A stretch of 64,000 nucleotides of DNA from Amborella trichopoda (GCF_000471905.2 NW_006499435.1:328098-392097), one strand, 5' to 3'. Numbered from the stretch's first letter, positions 34,024-44,960 are shown. The notes: generated by a model from the sequence alone, not told the origin. A program made the numbers and translations.

Positions 34024-34335
34024 TCATGTGTATTAGACTTTCTGTTGCGCATGTAGAAAAGTGAGGGAGGCAAACGTGAGATGAGTTACCACGTGTGGCC
34101 ACATGTCACTCTCGTGCGGTGGCCACGTGTCACTCGTGAGGCTGCCACCTGTAAACCCAAAAAAATACCGGTTTTTTCTGTGAGACTCGCGATTCACTAT
34201 TCGGAATCGCCTGGTTCTCTCTGGACACGGGCGATTACCGGTTTTTTCGTGGAACCGGCTCGGTAGCAGGCGATTCTCGAGTCGAACCGGACGAGTCCGG
34301 CTCGACTCTGCGAGTTTTCAAACACTGGTTTGAGG

Positions 34336-36321
34336 GGTCGGCTCCTCGAAAATCGGGTCGCATCGACAGAGTGGCGATCAAGCCGAGTGAATCGGGCAAT
34401 AAAAAAAAGAGTATAGAACTAGATAAAAAATTAAGAAATAATTAAAAAATGTCGGAATTGGTCTGTTTATAACAGGAACTGACCTATTCTTGTACGAATT
34501 AGAGTGGCCCAATCATTTCCTGATCGGATTCGAGCAAATGTAATCCAATTGGAGTTAAGGGAGGTTAAGATTTCTTATGCTCAAAGATTTTTGTATAAAA
34601 ATGTCAAAGTTATTCTCTTGAGATAATTGACCAACACGAGGATTTCGATAATTTATCCCTAATTAAGTAGATTATGCCACATTCAAGATGATTAATAAGT
34701 TTACGTATTTTGGTAATTTAACCGGCTCAAGCCAACTAATGTAAAAGCCTTTGTCACTTCAAGGTTGAGAATTTCAGCCAAAAAAAAAAAACCTCACAAG
34801 GATGGTTGAAGGTCAATTTTTAAATGGATTTTGAGTATTTTATTTAGCTCTAAATCATTTTTTAATAAAAATAATGTTTGGTGTGATCATCTACATAATT
34901 TCAAAGATTTTCTTTAGCTCTAAATTATTTTTTAATACAAATAACATTAGGTGTGGCTAAACATCACCTACAGAATTTTAAATTAAAAAATCCTCCTCAC
35001 TACATCTTTGGAGCGCTCAAACATTTAGAGAAGCGGGTCAAACTTTGCCCACACATTTCATGCCCTTTTATTTTTATTTTAATTTAGAGAAAATTATAAA
35101 ACTCCCCAATTTGTACCCTCTAGGCAGTTTCTTTCAACATTTTTTATTCTTTCAATATTTTTGATACCACACTAGTAACTCTCACATTTTATTTATTTTT
35201 ATTTTTTTAACAACTCCTCAAAATAAAAAAATAAACAAAAAAAAAAAATAGACCAAAATGCTTCCTTATTTTAACCCATGATTCCAAAGCGTGACACCCA
35301 ACATGTATCGGTTTGACAAAAAAATGTGCCAGACTTCGACAACTTGAATATAGAATCAGTCCGACATAGATCAGTTCCATATTCAAGTTTTGTCGCCTTG
35401 GCACAACTTGAATATAGAGCGGCGCATTTTGTGTGGATGGGCTTAGATAGAGAAAGTGGAAAATGTAATCTAAAAATAAAGAATTTTGGGGTTAAGAGTG
35501 TGATTAAGGGTGGCATGTCTAGAAAGTAGGTAAAAAGGAATCTATAATATTTTTAAAATTTATTTATAAAAATAAGATTAGAGTATTGTCCACTATTTAT
35601 TGTAGTTGGACACTATAGATATGACATCATCTTAAAAGATGCATCAAAATTTGAAAACATTTTAAAAGATGCACCAAATTTCCACCGTCCACACTTGACA
35701 TCGAAAGCTAGTACTATTGAGTGAAAAGCTATGCCTGATGTCCTAGCATGGAACAGTCAATAGTTCTTTGCGAAAAAAGGCAATAAAAAAAAAACCACCA
35801 AAAACATGTCGGGTAAAAAGATGCTATTGGTTTGGAACTGATTAACATGTTTAGAAAAAAGTATAGATATGTGTATTCTTTTATACAGAGAGGAAGATCA
35901 ATAATATTAACTTTTTTGCATTGTCAACTTTACTTTGTATTTTAATTTTTCTTAACATTTTATATTTTAGGTTCTTGTCCCATTGATAAGCAAAACTCCA
36001 TTAAAAATGCTCCAAAAAAATAGGATAAAAGCATAGAAAATAGAATATCAGGAACATTGAGCTTTTTTAAATTTCTTTTTCTCCTTTTTCTTGGGTAAGT
36101 AATTTATTTTCTCCTTGCACTTAAAAGTTACTTAAGCCAAAGAACTACGCGCTCTCTCTCTCAAAAGAAAAGCATTTACTCATTTTATTATTTTACGAGA
36201 ATAGACCTGAAATTGATTGTTTTAAGGTCATAACTAAATTGCGAAAAGATAGGAGAGAGATTGCTCAGCTCTCTCTCTCTCTCTGAGTTTCATTTGAATG
36301 TATTGAGTAGAATATTTGATA
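34336..36321. other. Intergenic between EAPP promoter region and PPR gene
   Basis: AT-rich. An 80-bp tandem duplication (TTTAGCTCTAAATTATTTTT type) lies at about 34840-34960 and a hairpin at 35337-35394. A CTCTCT tract at about 36270-36283 lies 40-50 bp before the PPR start. No gene is seen. Confidence 0.5.
35337..35394. repeat. Small hairpin-forming inverted repeat
   Basis: The arms CGACAACTTGAATATAGAAT and (reverse complement of the right arm) CGACAAAACTTGAATATGGA pair with one 2-base bulge and about 10 nt of loop. Confidence 0.5.
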
Positions 36322-38127
36322 ATGTTTTTAACTCATTTTGAAGAGCTTGGCATGATACCAATCCGGAAATTCAAATTCCGGCAACTTCACAGTGTTCCTC
36401 TGGCGGTTAAAGCAGGGAGCAAATTTTACCACGGAAACACTTCCAATGAAGAATTATACGGCGAAATACTGCAAAGGACATCAGAAAAACAGGGCCAAAT
36501 TCTTCATGGAAAGATTATAAAATTACCCCATCTCCAAACCACCTTCATTTGGAACCATCTTTTGAACATGTACTCAAAGTGTGGCAATACAGAAGATGGT
36601 TTCAATGTGTTTGATGAGATGCCTCAAAGAAATGTGGTTTCATGGTCTGCCATGGTTGCAGGCTTGGTGCAACAAGGCCACTACATTGAGGCCGTCTTGC
36701 TCTTCAGAGAAATGCATAGAATTGGTACTCGACCCAACCACTTCACTCTAGTGAGTACCCTCAATGCCTGCTCCTTCATGAAAACTCTAGAGCTTGTTAA
36801 GCAAATCTATGCCCAAGTTGTGCGTCTAGGCTTCGAGCTCAATGTCTTCCTTTCCAATTCCTATCTCACTGCCCTGATAAGGCTTGGGGAATTAAATGAA
36901 GCCATGGAGTTTTTTGAGAAAACCCAAGGAAGAGACATTGTTTCTTGGAATGCGATGATTGATGGTTATGTCAAGCTTTCGCCAAATGGTACTTGGGTAT
37001 TTTGGCGAAAGTTGATTGGTGAGGGAATCAAACCCGATGAGTTCACTTTTGCCAGCATTTTGACTGGTTTGGGTGTATGCTCTTCTCTAGAACCAGGTCT
37101 TCAGGTTCATGGCCAGCTAGTGAAGTTGGGTCATGGAGATGATAAATGTGTTGGGAACGCATTGGTTGATATGTATTTGAAGTGTGGCGCTCTAATGGAT
37201 GGAATGGAAGCTTTCAAAGAGATGCCGGAGAGGGATGTTGTTTCCTGGACCGAGATGGCTAATGGTTGCCTGCACTTAGGTCACCCAGGTGAGGCTCTCA
37301 ACCTCTATGAGCAGATGAGATTAGAAGGTGTGGGCCCAAATCGGTTCACATTAGCCATGGCCATTAATGCATGTGCCAGTCTAGTAAGCTTAAGAGAAGG
37401 CCAACGGGCTCATGGGCTCAGGGTGAAGTTAGGGGAAGAAGCTGACCTCTACGTTGATAATGCCTTGATTGATATGTATGCAAAGTGTGGGAGCACAGAG
37501 GATGCGGGGCTTGTGTTCAGGAGCATAAGCCACAAGTCTGTGGTTACATGGACCACCATGATCATGGGGTATGCGCAAAATGGGTGGACACTGGAAGCCA
37601 TCGAGCTTTTTAATAGAATGCGGGATCAGTGTGTGGATCCAAACCATATCACCTTCATATGTGTGCTCTATGCTTGCAGTCAGGGAGGGTTGGTCGATGA
37701 AGGGTGGAGTTACTTCTTGTCCATGAGAGATGACTATGGAATTGAGCCTGGAGATGACCACTATGCATGCATGGTCGACATGCTAGGTCGAGCAGGGAGG
37801 ATAAAGGAGGCCAAAGCCTTGATCGAGAGCATGCCATGCCAACCTAGTGTTATGGTATGGCAAACTTTGCTTGGAGCATGTAGAATACATGGTGATCTCG
37901 AGACGGGGAAATGGGCGGCTAAGAGCGCCCTTGCTTTGGATACACAAGACCCTTCAACATATGTTTTATTATCGAATATGTTTGCAAATGTGAATAGTTG
38001 GGATGATGTGGATAAAGTGAGGAAAATTATGGATGAAAGGGAAGTGCAGAAGAAGCCTGGGTGTAGTTGGATACAGGTGAACGGTGGAACTCATTCATTT
38101 CTAGCACACCATGGTGGATGCCTTTAA
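36322..38127 (+). CDS. Pentatricopeptide repeat (PPR) protein, PLS class, E subgroup
   Basis: Intronless, 601 residues from the ATG at 36322. From about residue 55 to 530 it is a run of roughly a dozen PLS-type PPR motifs, with recurring signatures such as NHLLNMYSKCGN, FDEMPQRNVVSWSAMVAG, GNALVDMYLKCG, MPERDVVSWTEMANG, DNALIDMYAKCGSTEDA and YACMVDMLGRAGRIKEA. An E domain follows (STYVLLSNMFANVNSWDDVDKVRKIM and KKPGCSWIQVNGGTHSF). PPR repeats bind single-stranded RNA; PLS-E proteins act mainly in C-to-U editing in mitochondria or chloroplasts. The N-terminus (IPIRKFKFRQLHSVPLAVK) is basic, Ser-bearing and acid-free, fitting an organelle presequence. The E domain ends abruptly at HSFLAHHGGCL, where relatives usually continue into E+ or DYW, so the tail may be cut. 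One repeat (VKLSPNGTWVFWRKL) is a few residues short. The exact orthologue is not identified. Confidence 0.92.
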   Translation: MFLTHFEELGMIPIRKFKFRQLHSVPLAVKAGSKFYHGNTSNEELYGEILQRTSEKQGQILHGKIIKLPHLQTTFIWNHLLNMYSKCGNTEDGFNVFDEMPQRNVVSWSAMVAGLVQQGHYIEAVLLFREMHRIGTRPNHFTLVSTLNACSFMKTLELVKQIYAQVVRLGFELNVFLSNSYLTALIRLGELNEAMEFFEKTQGRDIVSWNAMIDGYVKLSPNGTWVFWRKLIGEGIKPDEFTFASILTGLGVCSSLEPGLQVHGQLVKLGHGDDKCVGNALVDMYLKCGALMDGMEAFKEMPERDVVSWTEMANGCLHLGHPGEALNLYEQMRLEGVGPNRFTLAMAINACASLVSLREGQRAHGLRVKLGEEADLYVDNALIDMYAKCGSTEDAGLVFRSISHKSVVTWTTMIMGYAQNGWTLEAIELFNRMRDQCVDPNHITFICVLYACSQGGLVDEGWSYFLSMRDDYGIEPGDDHYACMVDMLGRAGRIKEAKALIESMPCQPSVMVWQTLLGACRIHGDLETGKWAAKSALALDTQDPSTYVLLSNMFANVNSWDDVDKVRKIMDEREVQKKPGCSWIQVNGGTHSFLAHHGGCL

Positions 38128-38139
38128 AATTTGTTTTTA

Positions 38140-38252
38140 CAATTGGGGTGTGGTCAAAAGGTGAAAGAGGGGTTCAACCCCCAACAGGGGAAGAGCTTGT
38201 TGCGGCAACCTTGAGGTTTTGGGTTCAAACCCAGTTCAATATAGCAAAAAAA
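38140..38252 (+). mobile_element. tRNA-derived SINE-like element just after the PPR stop
   Basis: A-box-like TGTGGTCAAAAGGTGAAAG (about 38149) and B box GGGTTCAAACCCAG (about 38220) in tRNA order, ending in an A-rich GCAAAAAAAG. It begins about 15 bp after the PPR stop codon. No clear target duplication. Confidence 0.4.
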
Positions 38253-39533
38253 GAGTAGTTCTCAAAGGAATTTTAACAGAAGCACCAGCATTTAAGGTTC
38301 AAATTATGGCTTACCCACACAAAAAAGAACAACCACTGTACTTTTTGTATGCTGATGATAACATATTACTTTCTGTAAACTGAGAAATGCCACATTCTTA
38401 TTTGAATAAAATTGGTAAAATTTTGCAATAGATCTGCATTCTTCTACAGTACATACGTTCTATCCAAAGTTGAGTCCCCAAACAAAATTCTTTTTCGTGT
38501 TGTCAATGGTCATATGGTGCCAGAGAACATCTACCTCTAAAAGAATATGCCCTGTTATCAATTGAGCTAAGCCTCAACCTGATTAACATAGATACTAGCA
38601 AAGCGAGTTTTTTTTTTTCCTTTTTCTCATAATGATCATTTTCCCAGTGAGTTAATAGGAAACCAAATTGTCTTTATTTTGGAAAGTTGCAAGTTGAATG
38701 ATTTTACATGGAAAAGGTGGGAAGGAGCATAGTGCTTACTAATGGAAGACCGGAGAAAGTGGAGAAGGTGCGGAAGCCAGTTAGAACAAGAACAACAACA
38801 ATAATAACAATAACAATAATAGTAGTATTATAGTAGCTTGAGAAGTCTCAATAATTAAATATCACATACCATGTTTTGATTTTAACTTTTGGCCAAGTAA
38901 ACAGACGGCTTTGAAGAAAGAAGCACATGAAACCAAGTGCATTCAGGTTATATGACTTTTTGTTCATGCAGCACCACATCCAGTATTTTAAAAATCACAT
39001 CACTGAGCTGGCTGGGAACCAGCATGGTACCGTTCAGGTCTACTACTTCCCGGTTTTACCCAATTCCCACCAGTTTTCAGGGGTAGTTTTTATTTCTTTC
39101 TTAATTTTTAATAAAGAAACACCCCAGAGAGCCAGCGAGCTGTTCAAGCAGTTCCAAGCTGGCTGAGAACCGATGGCTGACCAGTTTGACCCACTGATTC
39201 AATTTCTATAACACTAGCTTATCAGTGCATAAACAATATCTGAATATGGTGATTCCTGTATAGCAGGATACTTGACCCAGGTATATTGAGGTCCTGGTTG
39301 GAGTCCATCTACACAGTGCAGCCTATTCCACATCTTATGTCAAGTCTTTGTACATGTATGCATGTGCGTATGTGTGTATACTCAGAAGCATGAATGACCG
39401 TGTTGAGAATAAAAGTCCGAGAACTCATAATACAATTCAATGGATGTTAAAAACCATAGGACATCATCAACATCACTTGAATACCTCACTCAGTGGTATG
39501 TAACAAAAAATCATGGCATTTGTTTTCTACAAA
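38253..39533. other. Intergenic between PPR and thioredoxin x 3' ends
   Basis: On the minus strand at about 38582-38460 is another tRNA-like start (GGCTTAGCTCAATTGATAAC). About 38795-38827 is an AACAATAATA microsatellite. About 38981-39216 may be an old hAT MITE (left CAGTATTTTAAAAATCAC; right end in reverse complement TAGTGTTATAGAAATTG), without a target duplication. No gene. Confidence 0.45.
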
Positions 39534-42401
39534 TTATGTGACTGTTATAGACACTAACAAGGAGTCAAGGTATTCTTTCAGTTTAATCTTTGTAATTGCA
39601 CCTTCCCTTCGGCTTCCAGGGACTTCCTGCCCATTCTTGAAAATGATTAAAGTGGGCAGGCCATAAACCTTGTACTGTTCAATCAATTGGGGATTCGAGT
39701 CATGATCAATCTTGACAACCTTCAGCCTTCCCTCATACTCCTGCAAAATTTCCCGCAAACTTATGAGGAATATCTCAGAAAAGCTTTAACCCAATTTCTC
39801 TGTCTCTAAAATGAACACAATGTATGAATAAAATTAACAATAGTAACAGCATGAGAACACCTACAATGGGGCACATGTCCAATTAGCTAGCGTGTGCATG
39901 TGTCTGATGATAAATATATTGCTCCTTATGTTATGCAACGCATGCTACAATGCCCCTCGAGCTGGGATAGAGGCATAAGATTGAAAGTCTGAATGTATGT
40001 GTAGTGAATATAACCAGTGTTTAAAAACATGGTTTTGGTCTGGGACTTGCTAGAGTCCTGAGCCCATGTCATCCAATCTGGTTTGGGTGAGTCCCAATCC
40101 AGACCGGTAATACTTCAACAAATTAGAAATTAGTTTAAAAAATCACCAACTTGGGGCAAGTCCCTGGGTTTCTCCTCCGGACTCATTATGCCTCTGATCC
40201 GAGCAGACTCAGGCAAGTCCCTAGCTGAGCCGGTGATCTTTTAGACACTGAATTATAACTGCTAGTTGCTGCAGTCAAGACACATGGTTGGCTATGATGT
40301 AATCACCTTATTTCAAATGAATTGGTTTCTATTGAGGGATCCCCGAAAGCCCTCAGATTGGCCAGTTTTCAAAATGTATCATTGTACAGCAGTAAATTAG
40401 ATCCATGAAACCTTCTCGCTTACAAAAGGCTGCAAGTTAAGGCTTAAAGCACATAATTCTGTTAAATATAAACAGACCGCACCACCACCACTCCTCCTCC
40501 TTTTCTCTCTATGTTTTACTGTTTGTATATCTATATATATGTGTTGGCAAGTATTGAGTTCTTTTCCATGTTTATCCTCTCAGCCACACATTAGTACTCG
40601 GTACTCCTTTAGCAGAAACCCTCGTTTCTTAATTTTCACACGATCCGTCTCTTGTTTTCACTAACTCTTTCACTCTCTTTAATATTCCTCCCCTCTTTCT
40701 CTGATCAAGTCTTGTTATTCCAATCAAGTTTTGTGGTTGGACATAATCAAGTTAGATGACATCAGTTTCTTTCTTTCTATTCAATGGCTTCTAGCATTAT
40801 TGATCTAGTTGTGCCATTGCTGACAATCAATTTAAATAGCACCAATGTCTTGCTTTGGGTGAGCAAGCCCATACTCTCATTTGCATTCACTGTGATAATC
40901 AAGTTAGGTAGCACCTATTCCTTTTTCTCTTCAATTGACTCCAACATTTTTATCCACTTCTGCAGTTCAGAACAATCAAGTAAGTTGGTGCCATTTTCAG
41001 TTTTGATTAACAAATACACCTACCTTTGTATCCGTCACCTTTTTGGTCAATTGTAGGATCTATTCCTATTCCACCCATTTTCTTTAGCAGCTGAACAATT
41101 ACACGTATGAATGTCCATTAAAAGTTTGCTGAATCTAGAATACAAGGAACGGTCGTCTTGTGATCAATTTCAGTAATGGGTATATTTTCCTTTTCCACTT
41201 GATTTGATGGTCTAGTTTGTTGATCAGTTATTAATGCAGATCAGAAGCACACAAGACAGTTAAATATAAAATGAGAGAAAAACCAGGAGAAATAGTGTCA
41301 AATAGAAAATAAGAGACGTTCTGCAGAAAGAAAAAGAAATCATGGCTCAGATAAGACTGAAAGATGAGCAATTAATGATTGCGGTTGGAAAATAGGGAGA
41401 TGATGTCACATTGTGCGTTCATGTCTGTGGACGCTACACACACACACATACACGGAGCATAGGTATTCACGAGAGGATTTTGGAGCGGGAGATAAGAAAT
41501 TAGGAATCAACAAATAAGCAAAGAATGATGGAAAAATAAGTGTTACACCCCAGAGAAGGTCTTAAGCCATGAACCTCAATCATATGTAATTTAGCATATG
41601 TGGATCACTCTCAGAGTTCTGCCCTCATACTGCTAATAACACTTTGGAGATTATTTTTAATTAACATATTGGTAATAATAAACTAGCTGGTTCGGGCTTT
41701 AATGATTAGTGTACATGAATGCTAGTCACCAAAGCTGAAGTTCAAACCCCATTCAACCCACCACTATTCAAAATTTATTAGTACTATATTACATGGGAGC
41801 GTGGCGGATATAGTAATAACAATAAACAACACTCTGGAAATTAGATGTAGCAGAAGTTAAGGATTATGGGAAGGAGGTAAAGGAATTCCCCATGTCCACT
41901 TAGCGTCCTATAACATGTAATGAATTAAAATAAATAACAAAGACTTGTAACCAAGACTTCAGTTTTCTTTTATTTGTAAAATAAAAATTTGGGTTCTGTT
42001 GCTGTCATGGATTTCATAGGGAGATTACTTAAAAAAATTATAAACTACAATTTGGTTCAATTTTCTTTCATTTGTACAACAAAATCTTGGTATTGTTGCA
42101 GAAATGGAATTCATATGGTGATTATGAAAATTTACACGGTGCAATTTGCCTTCAATTTTCTTTTGAATCTTTCATTTGTAAGAAAATATGTTCGGTATTG
42201 TTGCAGAAATGGAATCCACATGGAGATCGCTGGAAAATTACGCACTACAATTTTGGCTTACTCCATCACTAGTAAAACAAAATTTCACATCGTTCCCAAG
42301 TACCCAGCACGAGCTTTTGCACAACCCAGAGTTTCAAACAAATGTCTAAATAGTAAAATCAATCCAACCATTAAAAAGGTTGCTAATCCATGAAGAAACC
42401 A

Positions 42402-42467
<66 letters not shown>

Positions 42468-43107
42468 CAATCTCTTGAAACTTGAAAGTGGACTGGATAT
42501 TACACTCTCTCATGACAAACTATTGAAACTTGAAATTCTACTGCAAATTACCTTTGACTTTCACAAAAAACTCGCTTTTTTTTTTCTGTCAAAGAATGTT
42601 ACTCGAAACCATTCAAACAACCCCAACTAAGGATTCTCGACAACTATAGGAACTCTCATAAGATATAATAAACCAAAGCTTTTATCACTAATAGAAAGCC
42701 ACAGACAGTGATAGAGAGAGAAGTAGGGCGCCGCAAAAGAGAGAGAAACATGCCTGAGAAGCCCAATCCACGGCAGGCGCGACAAGCTTGCAAGGCCCAC
42801 ACCACTCTGCAACAAAATCAACAAGAACAGGGACCTCAGATTTCAACACCACATCTTCAAACTCGCTCTGATCGATTGTCGAAACCTTACAAACCACAGT
42901 CGATTCTCCTCTCGAAAACCCACCCCTAATTCCACTCACTTTTCGGATCCTCAACCCATTTTTTGCAGGAAAATTGAATCTCTTCCATGGAGTTGGAAAA
43001 GAGTGGTAGTGGAGAACACAGCAGGTCTGGACTCTCCGGCGAGGTTGAAGTGAAGAAGCGAGAGAAAACTGAATTGGGTTCGTTGGATTGCAGCTGGCTG
43101 TCACCAT
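39534..43107 (-). CDS. TRX-x: Chloroplast thioredoxin x, two exons
   Basis: Exons join(43107-42754, 39740-39534) on the minus strand: 186 residues. Residues 1 to about 70 are a Ser/Arg-rich plastid transit peptide. The thioredoxin fold follows, with the active site WCGPCK (W102, C103, C106), [11 protein letters not shown], and cis-Pro P147 in YGLPTLIIF. The C-terminus [14 protein letters not shown]...LKEYLDSLL is the signature by which I assign type x rather than m, f or y. Type x thioredoxins are stromal and efficiently reduce 2-Cys peroxiredoxin. The acceptor TTTTGCAG|GAGTAT and the join ASQ|EYEG fit the family. The donor is CAG|GCATGT, a GC donor; a GT three to four bases further on would give an immediate stop. 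The 3.0-kb intron holds a hAT MITE and a long CT microsatellite. Confidence 0.92.
40015..40250. mobile_element. hAT-like MITE in thioredoxin x intron
   Basis: The 236-bp element starts CAGTGTTTAAAAACATGG and, in reverse complement, its right end starts CAGTGTCTAAAAGATCACCG; both arms go on to GGGACTTGC. Flanks AATATAAC and AATTATAA are similar but not a clean 8-bp duplication. Confidence 0.6.
42405..42464. repeat. (CT)n microsatellite, about 60 bp
   Basis: About 30 uninterrupted CT units within the thioredoxin x intron, roughly 290 bp from the end of exon 1. The perfect run predicts length polymorphism. Confidence 0.95.
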
Positions 43108-43320
43108 TTTCCGGCGAACTTTTGTTGGGAACTGAAAATCCGGCGAGGAATCAGTGTGGCAATGCTACGATTGTTGACAGAGTGGTACTATTGGCCCTTG
43201 GTCGCCGTTATCTCTAGAGAGAGAGAGAGTACAGAAGGCTGCTCCCATATGTGTGGTCAAGATTTTCGCATGTATTGACTCTCCTTTGCCTCTTCCTTTT
43301 ATCAAATATTATTTAGTTAA
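43108..43320 (-). promoter_or_regulatory. Probable 5' UTR/promoter of thioredoxin x
   Basis: Intergenic side of the thioredoxin x start codon, with a GAGAGAGAG tract at 43216-43229. No TATA box was identified with confidence. A family A MITE begins at 43321, only 213 bp from the start codon, so it may limit or contribute to the promoter. Confidence 0.4.
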
Positions 43321-43679
43321 GGAAAAAGCTTAAATAAGGTTGCAACCTTAAAATGTAGCCTCAAAATCCAATCGTTTGGGTGTTAAAAAACCCTCTGTTT
43401 GATTATCTAAGACATCCACATGTATGAATATAAAAAAAATAAAAGATTTTGTGTGTACGAAATAGTATCAAGCAATTATCTGAACGGTCCATTTTCAATA
43501 TTTTTATAGATTTAGTTGATTTGAATCATTTATAGAGTTTAAAATTTTATAATTAAAAATAAAAATAGATTATTGAACTATCCTAATAATTTTTTATATC
43601 AAATTACATTTATGATAAAATTTAGCGGTGTGCCTTGATTGAATTGTATAAGGTCTGCAACCTTATGCAAACCACACCC
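43321..43679 (+). mobile_element. Mutator-like MITE, family A copy near thioredoxin x
   Basis: The 359-bp element has inverted ends AATAAGGTTGCAACCTTA and, in reverse complement of the right end, CATAAGGTTGCAGACCTTAT. The 9-bp flanks TTTAGTTAA (43312-43320) and TTTAGTTAG (43680-43688) match at 8 of 9. The interior matches the copy at 46441. Confidence 0.75.
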
Positions 43680-43689
43680 TTTAGTTAGT

Positions 43690-44207
43690 CTTAAGGAGAT
43701 ACGATTACCAATATTGGAATTATTTTTTATTTTTTTGATAAATTTTTAATTAATTTAAAATTATGATGGTATGTTCCGAAATTATTAAAATGTTAAACAA
43801 AATGAACTAGATACTCCAGTTAAAAGTAGCACCTCTACACTCTAGTTTAGTCACTATATTGTGGTTTTCATTCCCACCACTAATGCCACCCTACACATTC
43901 TTTCAAAAAGCTAACTCGTAATTTATTTGAAAAAACGTCTAAGGGATTTAATTAAAAAATATAAAGTTGGGGCTTAGATTAAAGGAGATATGCTGCCCAT
44001 ATTTTTGTGCAAGCATTTTAGCAAATATTGAGATCCAATTTAGTACCTTCCATAGCTATTGTTATCATAATGGACATGCAATCGAGTCAATGAGGAATCT
44101 GGTTATTAAAAATCATGGGTGGTTGGTGGAATTGATTGGATCATATTTCAAAATAAGAAGTTTTAAGTAAAAATTATATAAATATATATTTTCATGCTTA
44201 AAATTTA
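43690..44207. other. Intergenic, no gene seen
   Basis: AT-rich sequence. The phrase TGTGGTTTTCATTCCCACCACTAATGCCACC near 43860 recurs with changes near 47111, so a longer dispersed repeat may underlie both. Confidence 0.4.
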
Positions 44208-44440
44208 GGGATTATATACAATGAGACAATTTACTTTTGGTACATGAAGGTCATAATTACTTACAACTATGTGATATGAAATCTAATAGCTTAGGTGTGT
44301 CACAAAGTTCATTAACATTTTTTTAAACCTTTGAGTTTGGTCAATGAAATAAATGTAGTCACCAAATTTACATCTAGCGACCAAGATTAATTGTGACCAC
44401 CTTGTATCAAAGGTAAATGATCTCATTATATATTTTTTCC
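44208..44440. mobile_element. Mutator-like MITE, family D, copy 2
   Basis: About 233 bp, starting GGGATTATATACAATGAGAC and ending (reverse complement) GGAAAAAATATATAATGAGA, with ATTTACCTTTGATACAAGGT inverted at the right arm as in copy 1. Possible flanks AAAATTTAG and AAACTTTAT match at 7 of 9 if the boundary shifts by one base. Confidence 0.6.
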
Positions 44441-44555
44441 AAACTTTATTATATTTAATTTCTATTTTGTCATATTTTTATTTCTTGCAAGGCACCACTG
44501 GTTTTAACATTTAAAATGTTGAGCCCACCTTTTTCTAAATTAAATTACATGAATA

Positions 44556-44960
44556 CTATGCTTCAAGGGAAGCATATTCCGGAGTTGATTCCTCAACTAA
44601 AATCAAATCCCGGAGCATTTTCAAGTCTAATTTTGGGATGTAACATCTTCAGCCCGGCAACCAACCTCAATGAAAGAAAAAAGAAAAAATTATGACTATA
44701 TTTCATTTGTGCCTAAAATGATAATGTCGTTAGATTGAACAAAGACCGTCCAATATATGGATAATCAAAACTGATTGTTTAATAACTCAAAATCCATTCT
44801 ATTTTTTTAATAATCATCCAAATGTTTTTTTAGGTGAATACCAAAATTTAAGATCCAAATAATCATACCAAGTAGCTCTTTTGCCCGATGAGAGGGCGCA
44901 ATAATGATATTGCAATAGTATAATATATGCTCACTTTGCCTGGAAAATGGGTTAGAACAT
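44556..44960. repeat. Diverged dispersed repeat E, copy 2
   Basis: Ordered phrase sharing with 24880-25300, e.g. CTAATTTTGGGATG, CCAACCTCAATGAAAG, TTTTTAATAATC and TGCCCGATGAGAG. No ends defined. Confidence 0.4.

Larger units (their letters stand above)
32357..34327 (+). mobile_element. Non-autonomous hAT-like element, copy 2 (contains a gap)
   Basis: Left end CAATGGTTTAAAAAACGGAT as in copy 1. The right end, read in reverse complement, is CAGTGTTTGAAAACTCGCAG. The 8-bp flanks GTATGAAG (32349-32356) and GTTTGAGG (34328-34335) match at 6 of 8. Early interior sequence matches copy 1 closely (TTATTAAAATTCRTTATAAA, TACTACATTATTAA). It is longer than copy 1 because of T-rich tandem DNA around 33240-33770 and the N gap. 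Its left end is only 196 bp upstream of the EAPP start codon. No transposase is visible. Confidence 0.7.

Noticed and set aside
37429-37837. Minus-strand frames within the PPR gene
   Set aside because: Antisense shadows of PPR repeats.
41676-41770. SINE-like A and B boxes (GTTCAAACCCC) in the thioredoxin x intron; similar hints near 28978 and 2440
   Set aside because: Box spacing and tails are not convincing; no A-run or target duplication.
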